Assembly: GCF_001544015.1 (NCBI RefSeq)
Contig: NZ_AP014924.1
Span: forward strand, 2,542,001-2,606,000
Direction: 5' to 3'
From: Limnochorda pilosa
GTDB lineage: Bacteria; Bacillota; Limnochordia; Limnochordales; Limnochordaceae
DNA length: 64,000 nt
The notes beneath the pieces are model-generated. The model ran no database searches. It worked only from the letters and a program-made list of their open reading frames with translations, and was not told the origin of the DNA. Position 1 is the stretch's first letter, and every line of letters starts with the position of its first letter. A program made the position numbers and the translations under genes. This document shows positions 34,300 through 42,239 of this stretch, piece after piece.

Positions 34300-35277
34300 G
34301 TGAGGCGGACGGGGAGCGCAGGTGGGCCGAGGGGACTCCGTCTCTTCTTGGCCCTGTGGCTCGCGGCGATCCTGATGGTGGCCCTGGGGGGTGCCGCTCG
34401 GGCCCAGGCGCCGGTGCCGGTGCAGCCCATCATCGATGCGGACAACGGCGTGCTCGGGGCGGAGCTCTTCGCCGGCGCCGGCCGCGCCGAGCTTTTCGGC
34501 GGTGGCGGGTACGGCCTCTTCACCGGGAGCTTCCACTACCGGGCCGGCGTCACCCTGGGCGCCCTGCGCCACCGCCTCACCATGGCGTACCAGGACTGGC
34601 CGGGCAGCCTCGTGCTGGGGCGGGAGGGCCAAACGGGCGCCTCTCTTCGCTGGACCCTGAACCCCACCTTCGGCGCCAGGGTCACGCTCACCGGCTTCCA
34701 GGGCCGTCTTTGGCCGCTGGAAGCCGAGGGGTCCCAGGGGCCGGAGGTGTGGCTGCTGAGCACCGAGGCCTCGTACCGCCTGCGCCTGGGCGGCCCCTGG
34801 CTCCTTACGCCCGGCCTCACCTCGGTGTGGGGCCGTACCCTGGACTCGGGGACCACCTTCACCAGCCACCTGGCCACGGCGAGGCTGCGGCGGGGCTGGA
34901 CCGGCCTGCAGGTGGCCGGCGGCACCGCCCGGAGCAACGGCTTCCCCGGCTGCTTCTGGCGCCTGGGCGGGGGCGGCAAGGTGCCGCTGCGGGGCTATCC
35001 GTCCGAGTATCGCACGGGCGAGTGGCTCCTGGCGCTGAGCCTCGAGCACCGGGTGCCCCTGCCCCTCGACCTGCGGTTGGCCCAGCTCCAGCTCGCCTTC
35101 TTCGCGGACGCGGGCGACGCCCTCGGGCCGGACCGCCGCTGGGAGGACCTGAACCTGGCCGTGGGCTACGGCACGGGCCTGGTGGTGGCCACGGCCCTGG
35201 GCGAGCTCCACGCGGACCTGGCCTGGAACACCCAGGGCGAGCTGACGCCGGCCGTCTGGCTGAGCGCCCCTTTCTAG
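34300..35277 (+). CDS. Omp85/BamA-like outer-membrane beta-barrel without POTRA domains
   Basis: 325 residues. A signal peptide (GLRLFLALWLAAILMVALGG, then AARAQA) is followed directly by alternating beta-strand sequence. The C-terminal half has VPLRGYPSEYRTGEWLLALS, LEHRVPLPLDLRLAQLQLAF, FADAGDA and a terminal LSAPF. This follows the end of Omp85 barrels: the RGY loop motif, the FADAGD strand and a final Phe. The usual N-terminal POTRA repeats are absent. GTG 34300 has GGGAGG eight bases upstream and begins the signal peptide directly; earlier starts lie in the same frame. It is divergent from the men operon and converges with the AmlC-like gene. An outer-membrane channel or assembly role is inferred. 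Confidence 0.72.
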   Translation: MRRTGSAGGPRGLRLFLALWLAAILMVALGGAARAQAPVPVQPIIDADNGVLGAELFAGAGRAELFGGGGYGLFTGSFHYRAGVTLGALRHRLTMAYQDWPGSLVLGREGQTGASLRWTLNPTFGARVTLTGFQGRLWPLEAEGSQGPEVWLLSTEASYRLRLGGPWLLTPGLTSVWGRTLDSGTTFTSHLATARLRRGWTGLQVAGGTARSNGFPGCFWRLGGGGKVPLRGYPSEYRTGEWLLALSLEHRVPLPLDLRLAQLQLAFFADAGDALGPDRRWEDLNLAVGYGTGLVVATALGELHADLAWNTQGELTPAVWLSAPF

Positions 35278-35361
35278 GCCGATCCCCGTACGCCCGGGAA
35301 GCCTCGACCGGTTCGGGGCAGACTTCGCCGCGCCCCGGGCGCTTCAGCGCGTCCCCGCCTT

Positions 35362-36477
35362 TCAGCCCGTTGCCGCCCCTCCGCCCACGGCCGCCGCGGC
35401 CACCGCATTGTGGAAGAGGGGCCGCAGGCGCAGGTGGGCCTGGTTGTCGCGGCTGGGGTGGACCCGGTTGGTGAGGAGCACGGCGAAGAGCTCCCGCTCG
35501 GGATCGATCCAGAGCGAGGTACCGGTGAAGCCCGTGTGCCCGAAGGAGGCCGGGCTGAAGAGGTCTCCTGCCGAGGAGAAGGGGCGGCCGCCGTGGATCT
35601 GCCAGCCCAGGCCCCGCTCTTCTTCCTTCCCCGGTGTGAGGCTGCGGGTGGCCAGCCGCACCACCGCGGGGCTCCAGAGGGCCGGTTCGCCCCGCAGGGC
35701 CTTCAGCACCTCGAGGGCGAAGGCGGCCAGGTCCCGGGCGGTGCCGAAGAGGCCTGCGTTTCCCGCCACCCCGCCCAGGAAGCGGGCGTTCTCGTCGTGG
35801 ACCACGCCCTGGAGGACCTCCCCCGTGTCGGGGGCGAGCTCGGTGGCCGCCGCCCGCTCCCTCAGGTCGGGGGCCGGAACGAAACCGGTCGCCTCCATGC
35901 CCAGCGGCTGGTAGAGCCGCTCCCGGGCGAGCTGGTCCAGAGGCGCCCCCGCCACGACCTCCAGGATCCACCCCAGTAGGATGTATCCCAGGCAGGAGTA
36001 GACCACCCGCTCGCCGGGCGGCTGGAGGAGCGGGTAGCGCAGGAGCTGCTGGAGCCGGTCGGCGGGGCTTCCGGGGTGTCGATAGAGGGGCTCCCAGCCC
36101 GAGATGCCCGAGGTGTGGGTGAGGAGGTGCCGGAGGGTGAGTTGCTCTTTCCACTCGCGGCTGGGCCCGCGATCGTGGGCGCCGTAGCCGGGGAGGAAGA
36201 GGCTCACCGGGTCGTCCAGGCGAATGCGCCCTTGGTCCAGCAGCTGCCAGGCCAGGGCGGCGGTCGCCACCACCTTGGTGAGGGAGGCGAGGTCGAAAAG
36301 GGTCTCCTCTTGCATGGGTCGGCGCATGGGCTGGAGGGAGGCCCAGCCGTACGCCCTGGGCCCGTGCACGTCCCGGGGGGTTCCCACCAGGATGACCGCT
36401 CCCGGGATGCTTCCCTCCTGCACGAAGTGCTCCACCACGCCGAAGGCCCGCTCCAAGCGGCCGCCGTCCAGCTCCAC
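35362..36477 (-). CDS. Serine hydrolase of beta-lactamase family (AmlC/YbbE-like)
   Basis: About 371 residues of penicillin-binding/beta-lactamase fold: SLTK in DLASLTKVVATAALAW (nucleophile Ser and Lys), YSCLGYILLGW in place of the usual YXN, and FGHTGFTGTSLW (HTG). No signal peptide is seen. In Bacillus the relative YbbE/AmlC lies in a MurNAc recycling cluster, and here anmK is just upstream. GTG 36477 has AAGGGG about nine bases upstream; GTG 36498 has no binding site. Possible roles are amide or ester hydrolysis on wall fragments; activity unproven. The YXN Asn is Cys here. Confidence 0.85.
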   Translation of the reverse strand: MELDGGRLERAFGVVEHFVQEGSIPGAVILVGTPRDVHGPRAYGWASLQPMRRPMQEETLFDLASLTKVVATAALAWQLLDQGRIRLDDPVSLFLPGYGAHDRGPSREWKEQLTLRHLLTHTSGISGWEPLYRHPGSPADRLQQLLRYPLLQPPGERVVYSCLGYILLGWILEVVAGAPLDQLARERLYQPLGMEATGFVPAPDLRERAAATELAPDTGEVLQGVVHDENARFLGGVAGNAGLFGTARDLAAFALEVLKALRGEPALWSPAVVRLATRSLTPGKEEERGLGWQIHGGRPFSSAGDLFSPASFGHTGFTGTSLWIDPERELFAVLLTNRVHPSRDNQAHLRLRPLFHNAVAAAAVGGGAATG

Positions 36478-36621
36478 CCTACCCCGCCCCTTTCCCACGT
36501 CGTAGCGAACCGCCCGCAGGCCACCGCCCTTGGGATCCCCCGCACGGCTGGGCCGCCACCCGGAGGCCAGCCCTGCACCCAGAGCCCTGCGCCGGGCCCG
36601 AGCCCGAAGCCGGCTTGCGCC

Positions 36622-37833
36622 TCACACGCGCCCTCGGGGTGGGGGCCAGCTCACCTGCCCCAGGCGGGCCGGGTGGCGGGCGCCCGTCACCGACGGGAGG
36701 TTCGCCGGAACCCCGTGCAGCCCCTCGTCGGCCAGGATGGCCCAGGTGATGGCCTCCCGCCCCTCGTCGGGGAGGCCGTGGTCCGCGTGGCTCTCCACCA
36801 CGGGCGCGGGTCGACCGGCGGCGGCCGCCTCCCGGGCCAGGGCGCGGGCGATCATCCCGCGCAGGGTGGGGTTCCGCACGCCCCCGCCGCCCAGGATCAC
36901 CCTGTGCATGGGCCCTCTGGGGAAGATGAAGCGGCCGTACGCCTGGGCGAGGCTCTCGGCCGTGAGGGCCGTGGCCGTGGCCACCAGGTCGTCCGGCCCC
37001 AGACCCCTGGCCGTGCCCCGGGCCACCAGGCGCCGGGCGTAGGGCAGCCCGAAGGCCTCCCGGCCGGTGGTCTTGGGCGGGGGGCGCCGGAAGTAGGGGT
37101 GGGCGAGGAGCTCCGCGAGCAGGGCCTCGTCCACCCGGCCCCGGGCGGCCCGGCGCCCGTCGCGGTCGAAGCACTCCCGCCCGCCGGTGACCAGGCTCAC
37201 CACCCCGTCGATCACCATGTTGGCGGGCCCCGTGTCGAAGGCCGTCACCTGGTGGGACTCGATGCCGGCGAAGAGGGGCGTGACGTTGGCAATCCCGCCC
37301 AGGTTCTGCACCGCCCGCCCCTCGTCGCGGTGCCGGAAGAGCAGGTAGTCCACGTAGGGGCTCAGGGGCGCGCCCTGGCCCCCCGCAGCCGCATCCGCCG
37401 CCCGGAGCCGGTTGACGGTGACCGCGCCGGTGGCCTCGGCGACCAGCGCCGGCTCACCCAGCTCCATCTGGCCGGCGCCCGGGTCGTGATAGAGGATGGG
37501 CCCCTGGAAGGCCACCAGGTGGAGCTGGCCTGGTTCGAGGCCGGCCTGCTCCATGAGCCGCCGGGCCGCCTCCCCCAGGAAGCGCCCCACCTCCAGATGG
37601 AGGGTCAGGAGGCGCCGGGCGCTGAAGCGGTGCGGCGGGTAGAGGCCGAAGATACCCTGCCGGAGACCCTCGGGAAAGGGCTCCTCGCCGACCCGCAGCA
37701 CCTGCGCGCTCCGCTCGGGCCCCAGGCCGTGGCTTTCCACCAGGCAGGCGCTCACCCCGTCGCAGGACGTGCCCACCATCATCCCCAGCAGGAGCCGGGG
37801 AGGTCCCTCCCCCGCCCGGCCGCCTCTCGTCAC
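36622..37833 (-). CDS. anmK: Anhydro-N-acetylmuramic acid kinase
   Basis: AnmK opens 1,6-anhydro-MurNAc and phosphorylates it to MurNAc-6-phosphate. The 403 residues show the phosphate-binding LGMMVGTSCDGVSACLVE, QNLGGIANVTPL, the catalytic FDTGPANMVIDGVV, FPRGPMHRVILGGGGVRNP and a late LPDEGREAITWAILADE. GTG 37833 has GAGGA seven bases upstream; TTG 37836 is also in frame. The second Asp of the usual GTSXDGID motif is Ser. It is transcribed with the AmlC-like gene downstream and the MFS gene upstream. The product would need MurQ, which is not in the window. Confidence 0.95.
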   Translation of the reverse strand: MTRGGRAGEGPPRLLLGMMVGTSCDGVSACLVESHGLGPERSAQVLRVGEEPFPEGLRQGIFGLYPPHRFSARRLLTLHLEVGRFLGEAARRLMEQAGLEPGQLHLVAFQGPILYHDPGAGQMELGEPALVAEATGAVTVNRLRAADAAAGGQGAPLSPYVDYLLFRHRDEGRAVQNLGGIANVTPLFAGIESHQVTAFDTGPANMVIDGVVSLVTGGRECFDRDGRRAARGRVDEALLAELLAHPYFRRPPPKTTGREAFGLPYARRLVARGTARGLGPDDLVATATALTAESLAQAYGRFIFPRGPMHRVILGGGGVRNPTLRGMIARALAREAAAAGRPAPVVESHADHGLPDEGREAITWAILADEGLHGVPANLPSVTGARHPARLGQVSWPPPRGRV

Positions 37834-37893
37834 CAAGCGTCCTCACTCCTTCGGAGCATCCCCGCCTTCCGGCTCCTTCACCGTCGATGCCCC

Positions 37894-39237
37894 CTATTCC
37901 CCGCCTTCGCCGTGCTTCCCGGCGCAGCCGCCGGCGGTCGCCGGCGCCGGGTTGCAGGGAACGTGCCTCTGGGTGCGACGCTCCACCAGGTTGGATCCCT
38001 GCATCAGGATCGTGGCCGCCAGCAGCGCGGCCGACGCCGAAAAGAAGACCGCCCGAAGGCCTGCAGCCTGGCCGATCAGGCCCGCCGTGAAGGGCGCCGC
38101 CACCCGTCCCAGGGCCTGGAAGGAGGCGAGGATCCCCACGGCCGTGCCCCGGGCCGCAAGCCCGATCCGCTCGGAGAGGTGGCTCACCGTGAGGATCTCC
38201 CCGGCCGAGAAGCTGAAAGCCTGCAGCGCCTGGACGGCCGCCAGGTGCGCGGGCGCCGCGAGAAAGGGGAGGATCGCCCAGCGGACCACGCCGCCCAGGT
38301 ACCCCACGGCCAGCGGCACCGCCGTGCCCCACCGGTCGCCCGAACGCCCGAAGCCCAGCATGAAGGGCACCTCGAACATGGCCGGGATGGCCTGGAGCAC
38401 GCCGAAGAGGACGTCGCTGACACCCAGGGTCTCCCGCAGGTAGATCGGCAGGTAGACGATGCCGGACATCTGGGCGAAGGTGAAGAGCCCGCCAGCCAGG
38501 TAGAACAGGCGAAGCTCGGGATGGCTGAGGATGCGCCTGGGGTCCGGCATCTCCTCCAGGGGCGGCCGGTCCCGGCCGGTTCGTGGGCCGCCTCCGGTGC
38601 CGCCGCCCCCTGCCGCCGGCACCGCTGCCTCCCGCGGGCGCGGGGCCGCGGCACGCCGCAGCCCCAGGACCAGGAGCAGGGTCACCAGGGCGTACACCCC
38701 GGCGGCGATCAGGTAGCTCCCCCGGATGCCACCCCAAGCCAGGAGCCATCCCAGGGAGAGGGTGGTGAGGCTCCAGCCGATGGAGCCACTGATGCGGTAG
38801 GTGGAGAAGGTGCGGCCGGCGGTGCCCGGGCGGCCCAGGGCGCTCACCGACGTGTAGAGCATGCTCACGTAGGTGGTCATGAGGAGGCCGTTGGCCGTCA
38901 CCGCCAGGGCCAGGAGGACCGGCGAGCGCAGGTGGGCCAGGGCCACCGTGACCGGTGCCGTGGCCGCCACGGCCAGGATCAGGTACCGGTGCCGGCTGGC
39001 CCGGCGGTCCGAGAGGGTGCCGATCCACCCCTGGGAGAGGAAGGCGGCCAGCCCCGCCAGCGCCTGCACCAGCCCGATGGCCGGAAGGCTCATGCCCGTC
39101 TCGAAGAGGTAGACGGGGAGGAGCGGCATGGTGAGCCCCCAGGCGCCGTCGATGAGGAAGGTGGCCAGCCAGTAGACCGCGAACTCCCGCTCGCGCCCCG
39201 GCAGGGGGCTGGCCAGACGGCGAACGACCCGCTCCAT
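37894..39237 (-). CDS. MFS transporter in a wall-recycling context
   Basis: 447-residue major facilitator with 12 hydrophobic segments and a Gly/Pro-rich central loop near residues 195-230. The motif between helices 2 and 3 is GWIGTLSDRRASRHR. The pattern GAWGLTMPLLPVYLFETG at helix 1 resembles sugar-type MFS proteins. ATG 39237 follows GGGGGTGG closely; the open frame begins at 39270. It ends 60 bases upstream of anmK on the same strand, so it is probably co-transcribed with anmK and the AmlC-like gene. Import of anhydro-muropeptide or amino sugar is inference; efflux is not excluded. Confidence 0.83.
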   Translation of the reverse strand: MERVVRRLASPLPGREREFAVYWLATFLIDGAWGLTMPLLPVYLFETGMSLPAIGLVQALAGLAAFLSQGWIGTLSDRRASRHRYLILAVAATAPVTVALAHLRSPVLLALAVTANGLLMTTYVSMLYTSVSALGRPGTAGRTFSTYRISGSIGWSLTTLSLGWLLAWGGIRGSYLIAAGVYALVTLLLVLGLRRAAAPRPREAAVPAAGGGGTGGGPRTGRDRPPLEEMPDPRRILSHPELRLFYLAGGLFTFAQMSGIVYLPIYLRETLGVSDVLFGVLQAIPAMFEVPFMLGFGRSGDRWGTAVPLAVGYLGGVVRWAILPFLAAPAHLAAVQALQAFSFSAGEILTVSHLSERIGLAARGTAVGILASFQALGRVAAPFTAGLIGQAAGLRAVFFSASAALLAATILMQGSNLVERRTQRHVPCNPAPATAGGCAGKHGEGGE

Positions 39238-39398
39238 TCCACCCCCGCTTGCCCATGACCCCAGTGACACGCGAACGAGAGACCCCTTCCCCGAAACCCG
39301 TGGCTGCGGTCACTTGCGCCGCCGTCTGGAACCCTTTAGAATGGCTTCCGGATCGTTCCAGATCCGGCTCCTGCGTGAGCCAAGGAGGGATTTCTCCC

Positions 39399-40211
39399 GT
39401 GATGCGTTTCCACCTGCACCGCTCCCTTGCCAGGCGCGTGCTGGGTATGGCGGTCCTCCCGGCCGCCCTCGTCCTCGTCGCCCTCGCGGCCGCGCCCGCG
39501 GCCGCCGACGACGGCGACCCCACCCCGCCCCGGTGGGAAGACAAGACCTACTCCTGGCACGACGACGAGATGCCCGTCGACTTCCCCGAAGGGGGCGGCG
39601 GCCCTGCCCTGAGCCTCGTCTTGATCGACGCGGAGAAGCTGAACGTCGCGGTCGCCGCGGCCCAAGGCGACAACTGGGACGTCCCCAGCTTCGAGGCTGG
39701 CCGGCCCATGCTCCTCTGGGGCGGCGGGGGAGGCGGCGGCTTCAACTCGCTGCGCTTCGGCGGCTTCGGCGCCGGCGGCGAGCTGACCGTCGACGATTCG
39801 GGCGGTACCTCCCAGTTCAGCCTCGGCTACGGCGGCGCCCGCTTCCAGTACGTGATCCGTCCCGGCGTGGGCCGGGGCGAGACGTACCCCGGCGGCCGGC
39901 TGCGCTTCACCCTGGGCGGCCTGGTGGGCGGCGGCGGGTACGAGCTGAAGCTGACGGACAAGAGGGCTGAGCCCACCAATGTGGGTCGCGACTACCCCAT
40001 CCACCGCTCGGCCTCCCAGGGCTTCGTGCTCCTGGCGCCGGAGGTGGGGATGGAGCTCTCGCTGACGCCCGTCAACCACCTGGTGGTCTCCGCCTCGTAC
40101 CTCTACCCCGTGACCCTTGGAAGCTCCAACGACGACCCCGGCATCCGTCCCGACCCGGCCGTGATCCAGAACCTGTCCGTCACCGTGGCCCTCATGTTCG
40201 GGCTCTTCTAG
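39399..40211 (+). CDS. Predicted outer-membrane beta-barrel protein, Phe-terminated
   Basis: 270 residues. The signal peptide MMRFHLHRSLARRVLGMAVL continues to a likely cleavage after AAPAAA. The mature protein is Gly-rich with alternating hydrophobic strands (LRFTLGGLVGGGGYELKL, LVVSASYLYPVTLG) and ends VALMFGLF. The terminal Phe is typical of outer-membrane barrels recognised by the BAM machinery. AAGGAGG lies ten bases before GTG 39399 and 13 before ATG 39402. It is divergent from the MFS gene and followed by a strong hairpin. I do not recognise a named family. Confidence 0.7.
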   Translation: MMRFHLHRSLARRVLGMAVLPAALVLVALAAAPAAADDGDPTPPRWEDKTYSWHDDEMPVDFPEGGGGPALSLVLIDAEKLNVAVAAAQGDNWDVPSFEAGRPMLLWGGGGGGGFNSLRFGGFGAGGELTVDDSGGTSQFSLGYGGARFQYVIRPGVGRGETYPGGRLRFTLGGLVGGGGYELKLTDKRAEPTNVGRDYPIHRSASQGFVLLAPEVGMELSLTPVNHLVVSASYLYPVTLGSSNDDPGIRPDPAVIQNLSVTVALMFGLF

Positions 40212-40256
40212 ACCGGCCCGTCCGGGATCCGGCTGCCAGGGCCACCGTCTTCCTGA

Positions 40257-40286
40257 GCCCGCCCCTCTCCGCTGGGAGGGGCGGGC
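40257..40286. terminator. Bidirectional G+C-rich terminator hairpin
   Basis: Eleven-base arms GCCCGCCCCTC and GAGGGGCGGGC with an eight-base loop. It lies between the convergent barrel and RpiR genes, so it can serve both. There is no T-tract, which makes termination less certain. Confidence 0.6.
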
Positions 40287-40390
40287 CCGCGTCCCGAGGC
40301 CGGTCCGAGCGGCCCCGACCCGCTCGGAAGGCCGTTCCCGCGGGCTGGATCGGGCGTTCCGCCCTCGAGATGCTGCCCGCGCCGCCTGAC

Positions 40391-41275
40391 CTAGGACGTC
40401 TTCCCGTGCCTGGGCTCCACGGCCCGGTGGCTCCGCTCGAGGCTCGCGAAGGACTCGTCGGGACGGCGCACGGCCACGGCGATGAAGAGGATGTCGACCA
40501 CGGCCAGCTGGCAGATGCGGGAGACCATGGCGCCGCTCCGGAAGGGGGACTCCACCGCTCCCGTCACCAGGGTGATGGCAGCGGCCCGGGCCAGAGGCGA
40601 TCCCATTTGGGCCGTGATGGCGACGGTGGTGGCGCCGGCCCGGCCCGCGGTCTGGATCGCCTCCAGGACGTCCAGGGTGTTGCCCGAGTAGGAGATGCCG
40701 ATGGCCACGTCGCCCTCCCGCAGGAGGCTCGCGAAGGCGGTGGCCTGGTGCGGGTCCACGTAGGCCCAGGCGGGCAGGCCGATGCGGGCGAACTTGTGCT
40801 GTGCGTCCAGGGCCACCATGCCGGAGGCGCCGACCCCGTAGAAGTGGATCCGGCGGGCGCCCAGGATCGCTTCCTGGGACCGGGCCAAGCTCTCCTCGTC
40901 CAGGAGCGGCAGCGTCTCTTGCAGGCCCTGCATCTCCGAGCGGATCAGCTTCTCCTTGATGTCGGCCAGGCTGTCGCCCACCCGGATCTCCCCGTAGATC
41001 CGGCCCTCCGCCGTCCGGGCGGAGCCCACCTCACCTGCCAGCACCATCTTGAGCTGCTGGTATCCCTTGTACCCCAACCGCTGGGCAAGCTTCACCACCG
41101 TGGACTCGCTGGTCTGGGCCCGGGCGGCCATCTCGGTCACCGAAAGGGCGGTAACCCGTTCGGGCTGCTTGAGTACGAAGTCGGCCACCCGGCGCTCCGA
41201 CGGGCGCAAACTCGAGTAGCTGGCACGGATCCGGGCCAGACACCCGGGCGGCGCCTGGTTCGTCGTCGGCTCCAA
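40391..41275 (-). CDS. RpiR/MurR family transcriptional regulator (HTH + SIS)
   Basis: 294 residues. The N-terminal RpiR helix-turn-helix domain reads LRPSERRVADFVLKQPERVT, then MAARAQTSESTVVKLAQRLG. The C-terminal SIS sugar-phosphate-binding domain has IHFYGVGASGMVALDAQHK, ISYSGNTLDVLEAIQTA and TAQMGSPLARAA. MurR-type members sense MurNAc-6-phosphate, the AnmK product, which makes this the likely local regulator. TTG 41275 is chosen because a GGAGG/GGGGAG stretch lies directly upstream and gives the usual length; the frame is open further upstream. An inverted repeat in its promoter region may be its own operator. Confidence 0.88.
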   Translation of the reverse strand: MEPTTNQAPPGCLARIRASYSSLRPSERRVADFVLKQPERVTALSVTEMAARAQTSESTVVKLAQRLGYKGYQQLKMVLAGEVGSARTAEGRIYGEIRVGDSLADIKEKLIRSEMQGLQETLPLLDEESLARSQEAILGARRIHFYGVGASGMVALDAQHKFARIGLPAWAYVDPHQATAFASLLREGDVAIGISYSGNTLDVLEAIQTAGRAGATTVAITAQMGSPLARAAAITLVTGAVESPFRSGAMVSRICQLAVVDILFIAVAVRRPDESFASLERSHRAVEPRHGKTS

Positions 41276-41618
41276 GAAACTCCCCTCCTCCGGCGCGGGC
41301 AGAAAGCCCAGCGCCTCGTTCGGCAAAAGTTTTCTTCGTCGCTTGCACAAAACTTTCCTTCCCGGGAGCCCGGCGAGGGGGGTCTGCATCGCAGCCCCCC
41401 GAGTAGCCCGCGCCGGAGCGGGCGGTGCGGTGCCTTCCATTCGGGGAAGACGATCCGTGAGGAGGGGGCGAGTCGCCAGCGGCTTCGCTCCGCTTACGCG
41501 AGCATCGTTCAGACCGCAGGGCGACATTCGATCCAGGCGGCTTGGCAGTCTTCTCAGCGCCCGTGCCCGAGAGGTGCAGCGTCGAAACGGACATGCAACC
41601 AGGGCGGAGAGCCCGTTC
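41276..41618. other. Intergenic region upstream of the RpiR gene
   Basis: About 340 bases between the DUF3303-like gene and the RpiR gene. It holds the RpiR promoter region with the inverted repeat listed at 41326-41356. Nothing else recognisable is seen. Confidence 0.4.
41326..41356. promoter_or_regulatory. Inverted repeat, candidate RpiR operator
   Basis: Eight-base arms AAAGTTTT (41326-41333) and AAAACTTT (41349-41356) are separated by 15 bases. The site lies 51-81 bases upstream of the RpiR start in an otherwise G+C-rich stretch. GAAA/TTTC-type dyads are common operators of this family, so autoregulation is likely. Confidence 0.55.
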
Positions 41619-41912
41619 TCAACCGCATCCCCCGCGTTCCACCACCGTTTCGCAAGCCGAGGCCGGCCAGACCTCGAGGCTGCCCGCCTGGGCGAAGGGC
41701 TGCATGAACTCGTTCACCCTGCCCTCACTCGGGGCGTCCAGGATGAGGTAAAGGGTGTGCTGGCCGTCGAGGACGCCGTCCCCGTGAATCCGGATGCCGA
41801 ACCGCTCGGCGTTCGCAGGCGACAAGTGATCAAGCAACATCGCCCCCATCCGGGGATCTCTGGCGGGGCACGTCTCTGCGGCGTGCTGGTGCCGGACGAC
41901 AAACAGGCTCAT
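41619..41912 (-). CDS. Small DUF3303-like protein
   Basis: 97 residues: MSLFVVRHQHAAETCPARDP, GAMLLDHLSPANAERFGI, LYLILDAPSEGRVNEFMQPF, then GSLEVWPASACETVVERGG. This resembles small one-domain proteins of the DUF3303 type, alpha/beta folds of unknown function found in actinobacteria and some Bacillota. ATG 41912 has GGAGG eight bases upstream, and a good promoter lies about 30 bases above that. It stands between the RpiR gene and the acetyltransferase. No reaction can be given. Confidence 0.7.
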   Translation of the reverse strand: MSLFVVRHQHAAETCPARDPRMGAMLLDHLSPANAERFGIRIHGDGVLDGQHTLYLILDAPSEGRVNEFMQPFAQAGSLEVWPASACETVVERGGCG

Positions 41913-42239
41913 GGCGAATCCCTCCTTTTCCGACTTGTGAACATGATATACGGACCGCGCCGATCCGGCAACGGGGATCCTTCGGCGAAGGTTTCTCACG
42001 CTGGTGGACACCGTTCTCCCCACCGCAAGGAAGAGGCAGCGCGGTCCCTCTCGACGCGTGTGAAGTCAACGGTCAGCCGTTAACGCGTCGCGTCCACCCT
42101 CGCTCAACGGGAATCCCACCGGTAGCCGCTTTCGTGCGCTAGCGCGCATCATCGGGTGCGCGATAACGTTAACGCTGGGACGTTCATTTCACACGCGCGC
42201 GAGCCGGCCCCGACCGCCTCCAACCGGCCCCCGCCCCGC
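41913..42239. other. Intergenic region with GTTAACG sites
   Basis: About 325 bases upstream of the DUF3303-like gene. It contains a promoter (listed separately), two GTTAACG sites at 42079-42085 and 42168-42174, and a short palindrome TGCGC-TAGC-GCGCA near 42135. The GTTAACG motif is shared with the mtnA upstream region. No small gene is supported. Confidence 0.45.
41943..41971 (-). promoter_or_regulatory. Promoter of the DUF3303-like gene
   Basis: On the minus strand TTGCCG (41971-41966) and TATCAT (41948-41943) are separated by 17 bases. The -10 element ends about 30 bases before the start codon at 41912. Confidence 0.65.

Noticed and set aside
36076-39258. Very long plus-strand open frame opposite anmK and the MFS gene
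   Set aside because: It lies antisense to two clear genes, has no recognisable domain, and reflects the lack of stop codons in very G+C-rich DNA.
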